Shown here: piece by piece, positions 7,825 through 16,451 of the stretch | Layout: the number at the start of each line of letters is the position of its first letter | Position numbering within the stretch: the first letter of the stretch is position 1 | NCBI RefSeq assembly: GCF_002968635.1 | Contig: NZ_PVBN01000004.1 | Location: forward strand, 310,001-374,000 | Reading direction: 5' to 3' | Source: Neorhizobium alkalisoli | GTDB lineage: Bacteria > Pseudomonadota > Alphaproteobacteria > Rhizobiales > Rhizobiaceae | Length of the DNA stretch: 64,000 nucleotides | Program-made: the position numbers and the translations under genes | The notes under the pieces: model-generated | What the model saw: the letters and a program-made list of their open reading frames with translations, nothing else | What the model was told of the DNA's origin: nothing | Database searches by the model: none

Positions 7825-8214
7825 ATGGCAGGTGAAACAATCACACTCTATGAAGCGATCGGCGGAGACGCGACGGTGCGTGCACTGGTAAGGCGCTTCT
7901 ACGAGCTGATGGACACGCTGCCCGAGGCAGCGCGCTGTCGGGCCGTGCATCCGCCGAGCCTTGAAGGCAGCGAGGCAAAACTCTACGACTACCTCACCGG
8001 TTACCTCGGTGGCCCTCCCGTCTATGTGGAGAAATACGGCCATCCGCGGCTGCGCTCACGCCATTTCGGGGCCGCCATCGGTCCCGAGGAGCGCGACGAA
8101 TGGATCCTCTGTTTCCGCCGGGCCATGGAGGAGACCATCGAGAACCCGAAACTGCGCGAGATTATCTGGACGCCGGTCGAGCGGCTCGCATTCCACATGC
8201 AGAACAAGGAATAG
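7825..8214 (+). CDS. glbO: group II truncated haemoglobin
   Basis: A 129-residue 2-on-2 haemoglobin of the trHbO group. TLYEAIGGDATVRALVRRFYELMDT carries the distal RFY (Tyr B10), YLGGPPVYVEKYGHPRLRSRHF carries the E-F region and proximal His F8 (KYGHP), and the C-terminal helix ends RLAFHMQN. Such proteins bind O2 or NO and are linked to redox or nitrosative stress. The start codon of the next gene lies 4 bp after the stop, so the two are co-transcribed. Confidence 0.9.
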   Translation: MAGETITLYEAIGGDATVRALVRRFYELMDTLPEAARCRAVHPPSLEGSEAKLYDYLTGYLGGPPVYVEKYGHPRLRSRHFGAAIGPEERDEWILCFRRAMEETIENPKLREIIWTPVERLAFHMQNKE

Positions 8215-8218
8215 CCGG

Positions 8219-8590
8219 ATGGAAAAGCTCGACAATCTGCGCCCGCTGATACTTTTGATAAGCGGTGCGATGGGTGCCTGCGGCGTGGCCCTGGCGGCGG
8301 CGGCGAGCCACGGCGGCGATACGGCCTTCCTTGGTTCGGCTTCGACCATGTGCCTTGCCCATGCGCCCGTATTGCTCGCGCTTTATCTCGGCCACAGGTT
8401 CTTCCGGACGGCCACGCTTGCCGCAGTCGTGCTTGGTCTCGGCACGATCGTCTTTGCCGGCGATCTCGTCTTCCGGCATTTCATCGGCGACCGGCTTTTT
8501 CCTTTTGCGGCACCGACAGGCGGCACGATGATGATGCTCGGCTGGCTGATCGTTGCAGCAGGCGCGTTTTTCAGAAACCGGCAGACTTAA
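8219..8590 (+). CDS. DUF423 family membrane protein
   Basis: A 123-residue protein with four predicted transmembrane helices: ISGAMGACGVALAAAASHG, a segment around LAHAPVLLALYLGH, TLAAVVLGLGTIVFAGDL, and TGGTMMMLGWLIVAAGAFF. The GAxGVxxGAxxAHG-like first helix and GTxxFxGSL-like third helix are the DUF423 (YwdK/YgdD) pattern; function is unknown. The stop overlaps the convergent small gene by 3 bp, leaving no room for a conventional terminator. Confidence 0.85.
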   Translation: MEKLDNLRPLILLISGAMGACGVALAAAASHGGDTAFLGSASTMCLAHAPVLLALYLGHRFFRTATLAAVVLGLGTIVFAGDLVFRHFIGDRLFPFAAPTGGTMMMLGWLIVAAGAFFRNRQT

Positions 8591-8808
8591 CGTTTGAACG
8601 CAAGCACCTTGCCTGTCTCGTCATCAGGAACGTCGGAGGTCGGGGATTTGGAGCCTGCGGGAAAGGCAACGACATTTGTCATGTCCGCAGCCGCTTCCGC
8701 GCGGGCGGAAAGCAGCGCGTAAAGCTCAGGCACCAGACCGTCGCCATTTTGTTCGGCAAGCTTGTGCAGGCCGATAAACAGGCTCACGTCACGACGTTCT
8801 TCGTTCAT
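8587..8808 (-). CDS. small hypothetical protein
   Basis: A 73-residue acidic protein (MNEERRDVSLFIGLHKLAEQ..., ending DETGKVLAFKR) with an alpha-helical first half and a low-complexity second half. It has a good AAGGA ribosome-binding site 9 bp upstream. It overlaps the 3' end of the DUF2325 gene by 20 bp, which suggests an operon and translational coupling. I do not recognise a family. Confidence 0.6.
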   Translation of the reverse strand: MNEERRDVSLFIGLHKLAEQNGDGLVPELYALLSARAEAAADMTNVVAFPAGSKSPTSDVPDDETGKVLAFKR

Positions 8809-9199
8809 TATTGCGTTCCTTCATGGTCTGGAGCGCCCGCTCCAGACTCGATTTTGATCCGTTGCGCAGGGGCACGAAGGTGACGCCGAACTTCTTGCAG
8901 CCGGTCTTCACCCTCAGACACGCATCGTGGCTGATACAGTCGATGGGGCAGAAGACGCAGTCCACCGAGGGCAGCACCGTGTCGATGCGCGAAACTGCTT
9001 CACGCAAACCCCCGTCGTGATGGATTAGTTCCGCGCCGAAATCGCTGGCGATCTCGCGAAGATGCGCCACCTGGCAATCGCGGCCGCCCACATAGAGGAA
9101 ACTGCGGACATCGATCGCGCCGTTGCTGGTGGCGGCTGATGCTTTGGATGCCTTCCCGGCATCGTTATTGCCGTTCTTGCGCTTCTGCTTCTTTGCCAT
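8789..9199 (-). CDS. DUF2325 family protein
   Basis: A 136-residue protein. After a Lys/Asn-rich head (MAKKQKRKNGNND) comes the DUF2325 core: FLYVGGRDCQVAHLREIASDFGAELIHHDGG, then DCVFCPIDCISHDACLRVKTGCKKFGVTFVPL. The Cys cluster (six cysteines within about 30 residues) is typical and suggests metal or redox chemistry; biochemical function is unknown. First gene of a leftward pair; the small gene overlaps its end. Confidence 0.85.
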   Translation of the reverse strand: MAKKQKRKNGNNDAGKASKASAATSNGAIDVRSFLYVGGRDCQVAHLREIASDFGAELIHHDGGLREAVSRIDTVLPSVDCVFCPIDCISHDACLRVKTGCKKFGVTFVPLRNGSKSSLERALQTMKERNNERRTS

Positions 9200-9346
9200 G
9201 ACGCTCCCCGTTTGGCCGAGTCTGTTCCGGCGGAACCCCCTCGATGGCGCGCACCATAATAAAGTTGATTTTCAGAGTAAAGATTAAAGTTGACTTAGAT
9301 AATCATGATATCGAATTGCCTGGTATTGGCATGAACTCGGGAAAAA

Positions 9347-9362
9347 TTTACCGTTTGATAAA
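9347..9362. promoter_or_regulatory. RutR-like operator upstream of preT
   Basis: TTTACCGTTTGATAAA matches the RutR consensus at 10 of 14 defined positions and matches the site at 2864 at 13 of 16 positions. It lies 66-82 bp before the preT start, a sensible operator position. It links the dehydrogenase genes to rutR. Confidence 0.55.
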
Positions 9363-9428
9363 TTTTTATGCTGGTGGTACCTTTTGCCCAATAGTTGTCC
9401 ATGAATCCGATAAAAGAGGGAACATAAG

Positions 9429-10790
9429 ATGGATCGACTGGGAAACGGTATTGAGGCTGGCCGCCTCACGCCGGCGGAATACGAGTCTAATTTCGCCGAT
9501 CTCCACCCGCGTCTCGACAGCCACGAGGCGCTGGTCGCTTCCGACCGTTGTTATTTCTGTTACGACGCGCCGTGCATGACGGCCTGTCCCACCTCCATCG
9601 ATATCCCGCTGTTCATCCGGCAGATATCGACAGGCAATCCGATCGGATCGGCCAAGACGATTTTCGACCAGAATATCCTGGGCGGCATGTGCGCCCGCGT
9701 CTGTCCCACCGAAACGCTCTGCGAGCAGGTCTGTGTGCGTAACACGGCCGAGGACCGTCCCGTGGAGATCGGCAGGCTGCAGCGCTATGCGACAGACATC
9801 GCCATGGAGCAGGGGCGGCAGTTCTACAGCCGGGAAGCATCCAGCGGAAAGACGGTCGCGATCGTCGGAGCAGGGCCGGCAGGACTTGCGGCCGCCCACC
9901 GGCTTGCCATGCACGGACATTCGGTCGTGATGCTTGAAGCGCGCGAGAAGGCGGGCGGGCTCAACGAATATGGTATCGCCACCTACAAGGCGGTCGACGA
10001 CTTCGCCCAGCGCGAAGTTGATTACGTCACCGCGATCGGCGGTATCGAGACCAGGAACGGCGTGGCGCTCGGCCGCGATTTCTCGCTCTCGGATCTGACC
10101 GCGGGCTATGATGCCGTCTTCCTCGCCATGGGGCTTGCCGGCGTCAACGGGCTCGGCATCGAGGGCGAGGAACTCGAGGGCGTCGAGGACGCCGTCGATT
10201 TCATAGCGGCGCTCCGCCAGGCAGACGACAAGGCCACCGTTCCGATCGGCCGGCGGGTCGTCGTCCTCGGCGGCGGTATGACCGCGATCGATGCGGCGAT
10301 CCAGTCAAAGCTGCTCGGTGCCGAGGAGGTGACGATCTGCTATCGCCGCGGCAAGGAGAACATGAACGCTTCCGCCTATGAGCAGGATCTCGCGACCGCC
10401 AACGGCGTCATCATCCGTCACTGGCTGGCGCCCAAGGCAATCCTCGGCAAGGACGGCAAGGTGGCCGGCATCGAGGTGGAATATACCGCGATGCGCGACG
10501 GCAAGCTCGTCGGCACCGGGGAGACCGGCGTCATCGCCGCCGATCAGATCATGAAAGCGATCGGCCAGAGCTTCCTGGCCTCCGGTCTCGGGGCGCTTCA
10601 GATCGAAAGGGGCAAGATCTCGACCGATATCGAAGGCCGGACTTCGGTGGAGGGCGTCTGGGCCGGCGGCGACTGTATCGGCCTGCGCGAGGATCTCACC
10701 GTTTCGGCAGTCGCGCAGGGGCGCGACGCGGCAGAAAGCATCAACCGCGTCCTGGCCGCCGGTGCGCGGCCGGCGATCGCCGTCGCCTGA
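9429..10790 (+). CDS. preT: NAD-dependent dihydropyrimidine dehydrogenase, PreT subunit
   Basis: Flavin/Fe-S electron-transfer subunit that passes electrons from NAD(P)H to PreA for reduction of uracil and thymine. The 453 residues start with a double cysteine cluster (CYFCYDAPCMTACP at 41-54; CARVC...CEQVC at 88-102), followed by an FAD-binding VGAGPAGLAAA fingerprint (about 146-156) and a second dinucleotide fold VVLGGGMTAIDAA (about 280). preA follows 13 bp later. A RutR-like site precedes it, so it probably belongs to the RutR regulon with the hydantoinase genes 8 kb away. Confidence 0.95.
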   Translation: MDRLGNGIEAGRLTPAEYESNFADLHPRLDSHEALVASDRCYFCYDAPCMTACPTSIDIPLFIRQISTGNPIGSAKTIFDQNILGGMCARVCPTETLCEQVCVRNTAEDRPVEIGRLQRYATDIAMEQGRQFYSREASSGKTVAIVGAGPAGLAAAHRLAMHGHSVVMLEAREKAGGLNEYGIATYKAVDDFAQREVDYVTAIGGIETRNGVALGRDFSLSDLTAGYDAVFLAMGLAGVNGLGIEGEELEGVEDAVDFIAALRQADDKATVPIGRRVVVLGGGMTAIDAAIQSKLLGAEEVTICYRRGKENMNASAYEQDLATANGVIIRHWLAPKAILGKDGKVAGIEVEYTAMRDGKLVGTGETGVIAADQIMKAIGQSFLASGLGALQIERGKISTDIEGRTSVEGVWAGGDCIGLREDLTVSAVAQGRDAAESINRVLAAGARPAIAVA

Positions 10791-10803
10791 GGGAGATCGA
10801 ACC

Positions 10804-12117
10804 ATGGCTGATATCCGCAACAATTTCGTCGGCATCAAATCCCCGAACCCGTTCTGGCTGGCCTCGGCGCCGCCGACCGACAAGGCCTACAATGTCGAGC
10901 GCGCCTTCAAGGCCGGCTGGGGTGGCGTGGTCTGGAAGACGCTCGGCGAGGAGGGACCTCCGGTCGTCAACGTCAACGGCCCGCGCTATGGCGCGATCTG
11001 GGGCGCCGACCGAAGGCTGCTCGGTCTCAACAATATCGAGCTCATCACCGACCGCGACCTCTACACCAACCTGCGCGAGATGAAGCAGGTGAAGATGAAC
11101 TGGCCGGACCGGGCGCTCATCGCCTCGATCATGGTGCCTTGCGAGGAAAACGCCTGGAAGGCGATCCTGCCGCTCGTCGAAGAAACAGGCGCCGATGGCA
11201 TCGAGCTCAATTTCGGCTGTCCGCACGGCATGTCGGAGCGCGGCATGGGTTCGGCGGTCGGCCAGGTGCCGGAATACATCGAAATGGTCGTGCGCTGGTG
11301 CAAGCAATACACCCGCATGCCTGTCATCACCAAGCTGACGCCGAATATCACCGATATCCGCAAGCCCGCGCGCGCGGCACGAGCCGGCGGCACCGATGCC
11401 GTCTCGCTGATCAATACGATCAACTCGATCACCGGGGTCAATCTCGATACCTTCTCGCCGGAGCCCTCGATCGACGGCCGCGGCAGCCATGGCGGTTATT
11501 GCGGCCCGGCGGTCAAGCCGATCGCGCTCAACATGGTGGCCGAGATCGCCCGCGATCCGGAAACCTACGGACTGCCGATTTCCGGCATCGGCGGCGTCAC
11601 GACCTGGCGCGACGCGGCGGAGTTCCTCGTCCTCGGAGCCGGCAACGTACAAGTCTGCACCGCAGCCATGACCTACGGCTTCAAGATCGTCCAGGAGATG
11701 ATCACCGGGCTCTCCGACTGGATGGACTCCAAGGGCCACCGGTCGCTGGATGACATTACCGGCCGTGCCGTCCCGAACGTCTCCGATTGGCAGTATCTGA
11801 ACCTCAACTATGTGTCCAAGGCGCATATCGACCAAGACGCCTGCATCAAGTGCGGCCGCTGTCACATCGCCTGCGAGGATACCTCGCACCAGGCGATCAC
11901 CAACGTGGTCAACGGTATCAGGCATTTCGAGGTGATCGAGGAGGAATGCGTCGGCTGCAATCTCTGCGTCAATGTCTGTCCGGTCCAGAACTGCATCACG
12001 ATGGAGCCGCTTGCCGCCGGCGATCTCGACAAACGCACCGGCAAGGTGGTCGAGCCGACCTATGCCAACTGGACGACCCACCCAAACAATCCGATGTCGC
12101 GTCAGGCTGCGGAATAG
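10804..12117 (+). CDS. preA: NAD-dependent dihydropyrimidine dehydrogenase, PreA subunit
   Basis: Catalytic FMN subunit that reduces uracil or thymine to the 5,6-dihydro form. The 437 residues have a dihydroorotate-dehydrogenase-like barrel (FVGIKSPNPFWLASAPPTD at the start; ELNFGCPHGMSERGMG near 140; SGIGGVTTWRDAAEF near 260) and a C-terminal ferredoxin domain with two 4Fe-4S motifs (CIKCGRCHIACED from 347; CVGCNLCVNVCP from 382). ATG 10804 after GGGAG is the family start. A terminator follows 15 bp after the stop. Confidence 0.95.
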   Translation: MADIRNNFVGIKSPNPFWLASAPPTDKAYNVERAFKAGWGGVVWKTLGEEGPPVVNVNGPRYGAIWGADRRLLGLNNIELITDRDLYTNLREMKQVKMNWPDRALIASIMVPCEENAWKAILPLVEETGADGIELNFGCPHGMSERGMGSAVGQVPEYIEMVVRWCKQYTRMPVITKLTPNITDIRKPARAARAGGTDAVSLINTINSITGVNLDTFSPEPSIDGRGSHGGYCGPAVKPIALNMVAEIARDPETYGLPISGIGGVTTWRDAAEFLVLGAGNVQVCTAAMTYGFKIVQEMITGLSDWMDSKGHRSLDDITGRAVPNVSDWQYLNLNYVSKAHIDQDACIKCGRCHIACEDTSHQAITNVVNGIRHFEVIEEECVGCNLCVNVCPVQNCITMEPLAAGDLDKRTGKVVEPTYANWTTHPNNPMSRQAAE

Positions 12118-12131
12118 GGTTTCGATCAAGG

Positions 12132-12156
12132 AAAGGGCGGCGCGAGCCGCCTTTTT
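12132..12156 (+). terminator. Rho-independent terminator after preA
   Basis: Stem GGCGGC (12136-12141) / GCCGCC (12146-12151) with GCGA loop, extended by A-U pairs, then five T residues (12152-12156). Confidence 0.85.
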
Positions 12157-12173
12157 CGCATCCGCTTGCCGCC

Positions 12174-12344
12174 TCAGCCGGCGCTGATACCGGCATAGAT
12201 CACGATGGTCAGGTAAAGCAGCAACGCCGCGATCGCCACGCCGGCGATGAAGAGGACAAGACCGCGGCCAGCGCGGGCCTTCGTTAGTTTCTGCCCGTGG
12301 CTATCGGCTGATGGCGCCAGACCGGGTTCGTCCTCGGGTCTCAT
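12174..12344 (-). CDS. small single-pass membrane protein
   Basis: A 56-residue protein: a hydrophilic N-terminus (MRPEDEPGLAPSADSHGQK), a KARAGRG basic stretch, then one strong hydrophobic helix (LVLFIAGVAIAALLLYLTIVIYAG) at the C-terminus. Its ATG overlaps the stop of the upstream iron-permease-like gene by 4 bp (ATGA), which supports it as a real, coupled gene. No named family recognised; a small accessory subunit of the membrane protein next to it is possible. Confidence 0.6.
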   Translation of the reverse strand: MRPEDEPGLAPSADSHGQKLTKARAGRGLVLFIAGVAIAALLLYLTIVIYAGISAG

Positions 12345-12853
12345 TCTGCTGCGCTCCGCTTCTCAGGGCGCTGAACATCCACGTCCTCACCAGGTACCTC
12401 GGGTACCGAAGATCTTATGCCGTCTGGCGAAAGCGACGGGCGAGTGCCGGTCTGTCCTTCTTCAATGTCGTCTGCATGATCATCGAGGACTTTGGCCTGT
12501 TCCTCGAGGCGGTCGCTCAATTTTCTCAGTTCGCGCTCGTCGAGCTTTTCTATGCCGACGAATTTGTTGGCTGCCTGGCTGGTCAGAATGAGTTCGTCGA
12601 GTTTCGCCTGAACTGCTCGGCCATCGCGGTTTTGCGAATTTTGCAGAACAAACACCATCACGAAGGTGACGATCGTCGTGGCGGTGTTGACGACGAGTTG
12701 CCATGTCTCAGAAAATCCGAAGACAGGCCCGGTCAGCGCCCAGATGACGATGAGCATTACCGCCAGGACGAAAGCGATGGGTTTGCCGGACCATTCGGCA
12801 ACGGCAGTCGAGAATCTGTCGAATATGTTGTTGTGTCCGTTTGACGAGGACAT
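12341..12853 (-). CDS. low-affinity iron permease family protein
   Basis: A 170-residue membrane protein of the Iron_permease (PF04120) family. FDRFSTAVAEWSGKPIAFVLAVMLIVIWALTGP is helix one and WQLVVNTATTIVTFVMVFVLQNSQNRD the second helix with its diagnostic QNSQNRD end, followed by the AVQAKLDELI segment. The C-terminal 60 residues are a charged soluble tail. The bacterial members are named after fungal Fet4, but iron transport is not established for them. Overlaps a small membrane protein gene downstream. A weak GGAAC-type box lies on the minus strand at 12922-12926. Confidence 0.85.
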   Translation of the reverse strand: MSSSNGHNNIFDRFSTAVAEWSGKPIAFVLAVMLIVIWALTGPVFGFSETWQLVVNTATTIVTFVMVFVLQNSQNRDGRAVQAKLDELILTSQAANKFVGIEKLDERELRKLSDRLEEQAKVLDDHADDIEEGQTGTRPSLSPDGIRSSVPEVPGEDVDVQRPEKRSAAE

Positions 12854-13108
12854 TTTTTCAAGGTCCGGATGTTCGCTGAAGCTGAGGTTTCCGATACTAG
12901 AAAGCCGAAAAGCGCGCTGAAGGTTCCATCGGGCCGTTGGAATCGCGGGAACTGCGCCGTTGAAATTCGTCGAAGACCTTGAAGGTGTTAGACATCGCTA
13001 CACCTACTGTTTTTTGCCGGTGATTTCCCGGACTAGCAGAAGTTACGTTATTTAGCTCTTTGTAATGTATTTCTGGAAATGTTCGAGAGCGGCTCTGGAG
13101 TAGTTTCT

Positions 13109-15004
13109 ATGAAGGCCTTGATGATCCGGTCCACGAAGACGACACCCGTCGCCGTCTTGTTCGGATTTCTGGCCTTTTCCGCGTTGCTCGGCTGGACGGA
13201 ATATTCAAATTGGAGAGCCGAGGTCGGACGGGCCGAAATGAGCCTGGAACAGACCGCGGAGGCAATTGCCCAACACGCGGACGATGTCATCGAAACCTCG
13301 CGGCTACCTCTTGCCAGCCTGATCTCGGAGATCACCGATGAAGAGGGCCATCCTCACATGGCGCAAAAGATCGCGTCGCTCATCACGCGCCAGATGAAGG
13401 CGTCCCCGACGCTGGACACACTTTCCTTTATCGATGCGGAAGGCCGTATGATCGCGACCTCGGCCCCTCGGCCGCCGGCGGGCGCGCTCTATACGGACCG
13501 GGAATATTTCCAGTTCCACAAGGCCAAGCCTTTCCCGCTGCCGGTTCTCGGCAAGCCGATCAAGAGCCGCCTTTCGGGCGATTGGGTCTGGCCGATTTCA
13601 CAGAAGGTCCTCCGGGAGGACGGTTCGTTCGGGGGCGTCGTCGTCTCCACCATTCGCGTCAAGCATTTCATCAACTTCTTCCGGAATTTCCCGGTAGGGA
13701 ACGACGGGTCGTTCCTGATCGCGCGTGGCGACGGCATGGTTCTCGCCCGCGGCCCGATGGCGGAAAGCCTGTTGGGCACCAACATTGCCGCGCACGAACT
13801 CTTTTCGCGATACCTGAAGGCGGGAACGGCCGGAGCCTATCATTACCGGTCGCCGGTGGACCGGCAGCTGCGGATAGGAGGCTTCTATCAGAGCGACCGA
13901 ACCGGCATCGTCGTACTCGCCGCGGCCTCGAAGCGACAGATTTTGGTTGCGTGGATGGAGGAGGCCAGGATCCGTTGGATCTATGCTTCCGTATTGATGG
14001 CCGTTTCGGTCCTCGCCGCATCGCATTGGCGCCAGCAGCTCAAGCGGCGTGAGGAAAGCGAGGCCCAGCTTGCGGCGCGTGAGGCCGAATTCAGATTGCT
14101 TGCGGAGTCTTCGAGCGACGTGATTTCCCGCTTCGATGAGAACGGTATCCGGGAATATGTCTCTCCATCCTCGGCCGCGATCCTCGGCATCGAGCCCGAC
14201 AGATTGATCGGAAAAAGCGTCTATGCCGGCATGACGGAAGAAGCCGAGGCGACCGTCCGCGAGGCTGCAGCGCGGCTGCAAATCGGATCGACCCATGAGA
14301 AATTCCTCATCAAGCATGTGAAGCCGAGCGGCGAGGAGGTCTGGCTCGAGACGGCCCTGAGCAAATTGCCGGAGCAAAACAAGGCGAGCGCGACGCGGGT
14401 CGTGGCGATCACTCGCGACGTCACGACGCACAAGGTCATGCATGACCAGCTGGATCAGCTTGCCAGCACCGACGATCTGACGAAGCTCGCCAACCGGCGC
14501 TCCTTCAACGTGCGATTCGAGGAGATGATGAAGCGTGCCCGTCGCAGCAGGACGCCGTTGTCTCTTCTGATGATCGATGCCGACCGTTTCAAGCTGTTGA
14601 ACGACATTTACGGTCATGCGGTTGGCGACGAATGCCTCACACAGATCGCCGCCGTCGTCAGGAGTTGTGTTAAACGTCCCGGCGACATCGCTGCCCGATA
14701 CGGCGGCGAGGAGATGGCGGTGCTTTTGACCGATGCGGATGTCGGTGGAGCCTGGACGGTGGCTGAAAGAATCCGCGTGCAGGTGAGCGCGCTGGAATTG
14801 CCGCATACGGCAAATTTGCCGTTCGGCCACGTCACGGTCAGCGTTGGCGCTGCCACCCTGCCGCCGGAGGCGCCGGGCGACATCACCGCTCAGGCCCTGT
14901 TCACACAGGCCGATGCGGCGCTTTATCGCGCGAAGGAAGCGGGGCGCAATCAGGTCGTCAGCGCGAACCGGACCTGGTACCAGATCGCGAAGTCAGCGAC
15001 GTGA
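13109..15004 (+). CDS. membrane-bound PAS-GGDEF diguanylate cyclase
   Basis: Predicted to make cyclic di-GMP. The 631 residues are: a first membrane helix (VAVLFGFLAFSALLGW), a periplasmic Cache-type sensor region with a DREYFQFHK motif, a second helix (IYASVLMAVSVLAASHW, about 290), a PAS domain (LLAESSSDVISRFDENG onward, about 330-440), and a GGDEF domain (STDDLTKLANRRSF; active-site GGEEM near 532). An RPGD inhibitory site lies five residues before GGEEM, so product feedback is expected. ATG 13109 is chosen because GGAG lies 8 nt upstream. No EAL domain. Confidence 0.92.
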   Translation: MKALMIRSTKTTPVAVLFGFLAFSALLGWTEYSNWRAEVGRAEMSLEQTAEAIAQHADDVIETSRLPLASLISEITDEEGHPHMAQKIASLITRQMKASPTLDTLSFIDAEGRMIATSAPRPPAGALYTDREYFQFHKAKPFPLPVLGKPIKSRLSGDWVWPISQKVLREDGSFGGVVVSTIRVKHFINFFRNFPVGNDGSFLIARGDGMVLARGPMAESLLGTNIAAHELFSRYLKAGTAGAYHYRSPVDRQLRIGGFYQSDRTGIVVLAAASKRQILVAWMEEARIRWIYASVLMAVSVLAASHWRQQLKRREESEAQLAAREAEFRLLAESSSDVISRFDENGIREYVSPSSAAILGIEPDRLIGKSVYAGMTEEAEATVREAAARLQIGSTHEKFLIKHVKPSGEEVWLETALSKLPEQNKASATRVVAITRDVTTHKVMHDQLDQLASTDDLTKLANRRSFNVRFEEMMKRARRSRTPLSLLMIDADRFKLLNDIYGHAVGDECLTQIAAVVRSCVKRPGDIAARYGGEEMAVLLTDADVGGAWTVAERIRVQVSALELPHTANLPFGHVTVSVGAATLPPEAPGDITAQALFTQADAALYRAKEAGRNQVVSANRTWYQIAKSAT

Positions 15005-15297
15005 GTTGCATTGGGGCAAGGGGATTGCTTTGGGGAACCTGTCCGCGGATCGGCACGGCGCGTGCATCGACTGTGTCGGGCATGTGCATCGACTGTATCG
15101 AATGGCGACAAAATGTCTCTATCCGGTGCGCAGGCGCCATGGAAGCGTTCACTGAATAGCGCGCGCTTGCTGCTGATCTTGTGGATCAGGGGATGCGCGG
15201 TCTAGAACTTCCGGCTATGCTGCGTCAGCATTGTCTGACGATGATTTGCTCGGGACAGGGATTATCGTCGCAGATGCGGCCGGCAGAGGGGAATTTG

Positions 15298-16281
15298 ATG
15301 GAGCGTAAGCGAGTCTGGGCTGGCGGAGAGTTTTGGAAGCGTCTCCTGCCGGATGAGCCCCCATCATGGAAACGCGGGCTGGTCGTCGCTATTGCATGCC
15401 TTCTCGGCGGTTTCGCCATACGCACCTTCCTTTCGATATGGCTGACTGGCGCGCCGTTCCTGACGTTCTATCCGCTGATCGTGGTGTCGGCGGCGTGGGG
15501 AGGTCCTTGGGCCGGGGCCCTGGTGATCGTTTCGGCCGCCGCTTTCGCTCTGGCAGGCGCTACCACGGGTGGTGCCTGGGCGGGCACGATGGCGGCGACG
15601 GTCATGTTCGTCGTGTTCGGCGGCTTGATGGTCACCATCATCCACGCGCTTCAGCAGGCTATTCAGGCTCAGCAGGCGGCCGAAAGGGAAGCGGAAATCA
15701 TGGCGCGCGAAATGCGCCATCGCGTTTCGAACATCATGCAGCTCGTGCTGTCCATCGCACAGCTGACATGGCGCAATACCAAGGAGCCGGAACGCTTCAT
15801 GCCGCTGTTTGAAGGTCGGCTATCGGCGCTCTCGCAGTCGCATCGCATTTCTTCGGGCAGCGCCGGCGCACCGCCCGATCTGCACGCGCTTCTTCGCGTC
15901 CTGCTCTCACCCTATGGCCCGGAACGGTTCCGGTTTTCAGGGCCGAGCGTTCAGTTGCAGGAAGCCATCACGCCGCGCATCGGTTTGATCATCCACGAGC
16001 TCGCCACCAATGCCGCCAAATACGGCGCCCTTTCGGTACCGGAGGGAATTGTCAGCGTGGAATGGCGGATGTTGCCCCAACTCGTCGAGATCCACTGGAC
16101 CGAAAGCAACGGCCCTTCGGTCACTCAGCCGGAGCGCCAGGGATTCGGCAGCAAGCTCATTCCCGCTGCTCTTTCGGGAGGAATGGGGGAGGTGGAGACG
16201 GTCTTTGCGCCCGAAGGCGTTCGTAGCTGTCTGCGGATACACTACGACGAGGCACCATCCGAAGCCCGACTTTCTGCTTGA
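15298..16281 (+). CDS. HWE/HisKA_2-type membrane sensor histidine kinase
   Basis: A 327-residue kinase. Three or four hydrophobic segments at about 20-115 (GLVVAIACLLGGFAIRTFLS.., FYPLIVVSAAWGGPWAGALVIVSAAAFALAG) form a DUF4118/MASE-like sensor. The phosphoacceptor is His in AREMRHRVSNIMQLVLSIAQ (about 141), and the ATPase domain shows HELATNAAKYGALS (N box, about 234) and GFGSKLI. Such kinases often feed the PhyR-EcfG general stress pathway; that role is inference. ATG 15298 follows a GAGGGG site; the frame is open upstream to 15181. Confidence 0.87.
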   Translation: MERKRVWAGGEFWKRLLPDEPPSWKRGLVVAIACLLGGFAIRTFLSIWLTGAPFLTFYPLIVVSAAWGGPWAGALVIVSAAAFALAGATTGGAWAGTMAATVMFVVFGGLMVTIIHALQQAIQAQQAAEREAEIMAREMRHRVSNIMQLVLSIAQLTWRNTKEPERFMPLFEGRLSALSQSHRISSGSAGAPPDLHALLRVLLSPYGPERFRFSGPSVQLQEAITPRIGLIIHELATNAAKYGALSVPEGIVSVEWRMLPQLVEIHWTESNGPSVTQPERQGFGSKLIPAALSGGMGEVETVFAPEGVRSCLRIHYDEAPSEARLSA

Positions 16282-16451
16282 AGCGGACGGGCGAGAGCTG
16301 ATCTCGCCCGAATGCGTCGGAGAGGCTGGAGACGGCAAGCGTCGCCTGCCGCTCTCCTGTTCAGGCACGAAACCCGTGTTCCAGTCGACCGCCATTTGGC
16401 ACGCACCCTGAAATGCGAAGCTGCATTTCAGGGGCGCGGACGGCCATTGAC

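Noticed and set aside
10741..12129. 462-codon minus-strand frame opposite preA
   Set aside because: Antisense shadow of preA; His/Asp-rich composition typical of reversed high-GC coding sequence.
15034..15060. GGAAC box upstream of the HWE kinase
   Set aside because: At the right spacing the -10 reads CGGC, not CGTT, and it lies about 260 bp from the chosen start.
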